Source: Helicobacter sp.
Lineage (GTDB): Bacteria > Campylobacterota > Campylobacteria > Campylobacterales > Helicobacteraceae
DNA: 43,011 nucleotides
NCBI GenBank assembly: GCA_022766795.1
Contig: JALEPE010000054.1
Span: 1-43,011 of the forward strand
Reading direction: 5' to 3'
Under the pieces are notes generated by a model. It was given only the letters and a program-made list of their open reading frames with translations. It searched no databases and was not told the DNA's origin. Shown here one piece after another: positions 42,085-43,011 of this stretch; positions within the stretch are counted from its first letter, which is position 1; the number at the start of each line of letters is the position of its first letter. Position numbers and translations under genes: made by a program.

Positions 42085-43011
42085 GTATCATTGCGCACCC
42101 CTGCCATTGCGAGAAAATTTGAAAATTTTCGTGGCGTGCGTTGCGCAAAGCTTCGCACCCGCTTTAGCGCAAATCCATAAACTTGCATACTTTACGCTTT
42201 ACCACCTCTGTCATTGCGAGGAATGAGCAAAGCGAATGACGAAGCAATCTATAAACAAAGGAAGTCCTAGAAGTCCGCAATGGAATCTTTAAAGAAAGAT
42301 AAGGTTATAGATTGCTTCGCTACGCTCGCAATGACGGAAGTGAGGGGGTGCAATGACGGAAGGGTTACATTTTGTCATTGCGAGATTCCACTTGTGGAAT
42401 CGTGGCGTGCGTTGCGCAAAGCTTCGTACCCGCTTTAGCGCAAATCCATAAACTTGCATACTTTACGCTTTACCACCTCTGTCATTGCGAGGAATGAGCA
42501 AAGCGAATGACGAAGCAATCCATAAACAAAGGAAGTCCTAGAAGCCTGCAATGGAATCTTTAAAGAAAGATAAGGTTATAGATTGCTTCGCTACGCTCGC
42601 AATGACGGAAGTGAGGGGGTGTGCAATGACGGAAGGGTTACATTTTGTCATTGCGAGACTTCGTAAGAAGTCGTGGCAATCCATAATTTTATATCCAATT
42701 GTCATTGCGAGATTCCACTTGTGGAATCGTGGCGTGCGTTGCGCAAAGCTTCGCACCCGCTTTAGCGCAAATCCATAAACTTGCATACTTTACGCTTTAC
42801 CACCTCTGTCATTGCGAGGAATGAGCAAAGCGAATGGACGAAGCAATCCATAAACAAAGGAAGTCCTAGAAGTCCGCAATAGAATCTTTAAAGGTAAGAT
42901 TAGATTATGGATTGCTTCGGCGTTGCCTCGCAATGACGGAAGTAGAGGCTTAAAAGTAGTTCAAAATTATGGATTGCCACGATTCCGCAAGCGGAATCTC
43001 GCAATGACGGA
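42085..43011. repeat. tandem repeat array of interspersed elements (at least three long units)
   Basis: Long units start CGTGGCGTGCGTTGCGCAAAG at 42130, 42401 and 42728, that is 271 and 327 bases apart. The second is longer by an extra 56-base piece near 42658-42711, itself a hairpin element. Inside each unit is a smaller element starting CACCTCTGTCATTGCGAG (42203, 42473, 42801) and ending CTCGCAATGACGGAAG. Units one and two are nearly identical, and the third diverges near its end. The array runs off the right edge. No gene, tRNA or rRNA is seen in this stretch. Confidence 0.85.

Noticed and set aside
42538..42786. Overlapping frames of 75-82 codons on both strands (also 41964-42188)
   Set aside because: They lie in or run into the repeat array and are copies of one another (both minus-strand frames start MQVYGFALKRVRSFAQRTPR); no ribosome sites.
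42130..43011. CRISPR array
   Set aside because: Units are about 270-330 bases with no short direct repeat and unique spacer pattern.

Overview
The window is AT-rich DNA from an epsilonproteobacterium, almost certainly a Helicobacter and probably one of the enterohepatic species rather than H. pylori. Three blocks of genes keep the H. pylori order, as I recall it: lnt-cvpA-lysS-glyA-DUF1882 (HP0180-HP0184), glyQ-nif3-HP0958-waaA-pseudouridine synthase (HP0960-HP0956) and serA-HP0398-rpsA-ispH-aroA-pheT-pheS-hit (HP0397-HP0404). Genes absent from those H. pylori blocks lie between them: yajQ, an NhaP-type antiporter, ogt, a metal/siderophore ABC importer and a frameshifted transferase. The species is an inference from protein content only.

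Layout. 1-4649 (minus strand): cvpA-lysS-glyA-DUF1882-SPOR protein, one tightly packed operon that runs off the left edge. 4650-4767: divergent promoter region with a perfect 15-bp inverted repeat. 4768-6617 (plus): yajQ-lnt. 6609-10333 (minus): PiT phosphate permease, a PP2A/ApaH-type phosphatase and a transferase-like gene broken at a G6 tract. 10518-13497 (plus): complete periplasmic-binding-protein-dependent metal/siderophore importer. 13544-14342: flgH behind a sigma-54 promoter. 14400-20317 (plus): thrC, glyQ, nif3-like, HP0958-like zinc-ribbon protein (a factor linked to sigma-54 and flagella in H. pylori), waaA and an RluA-family synthase. 20321-22112 (minus): antiporter and recR. 22258-23867 (plus): dnaJ-ogt. 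23909-33244 (minus): pheS-pheT-aroA-ispH-rpsA-HP0398-like-serA, with overlapping or abutting genes in its upstream half. 33374-34067 (plus): hit and a YCII protein. 34075-36246 (minus): a sugar-nucleotide epimerase and a class V aminotransferase. 36391-39213: uvrA. 40121-42070: a chemoreceptor.

The two long stretches without conventional genes are 39214-40120 and 42071-43011. Both hold a family of short interspersed repeats with GTCATTGCGAG / CTCGCAATGAC ends and palindromic cores that differ in sequence but keep the hairpin. In 42130-43011 they form three long tandem units.

The most interesting object sits between two such repeats at 39460-39755 on the minus strand. It has an extended -10 promoter, a hairpin at the predicted 5' end, a strong intrinsic terminator inside the leader, a full Shine-Dalgarno and a 30-codon ORF for a hydrophobic one-helix peptide, then a terminator-like hairpin. 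A 13-nt leader segment is perfectly complementary to the Shine-Dalgarno segment. This is the architecture of a type I toxin-antitoxin (or RNA-gated small membrane peptide) locus, comparable in logic to AapA/IsoA of H. pylori but with a peptide I do not recognise. A second notable point is the frameshifted transferase gene, which could be phase variable.
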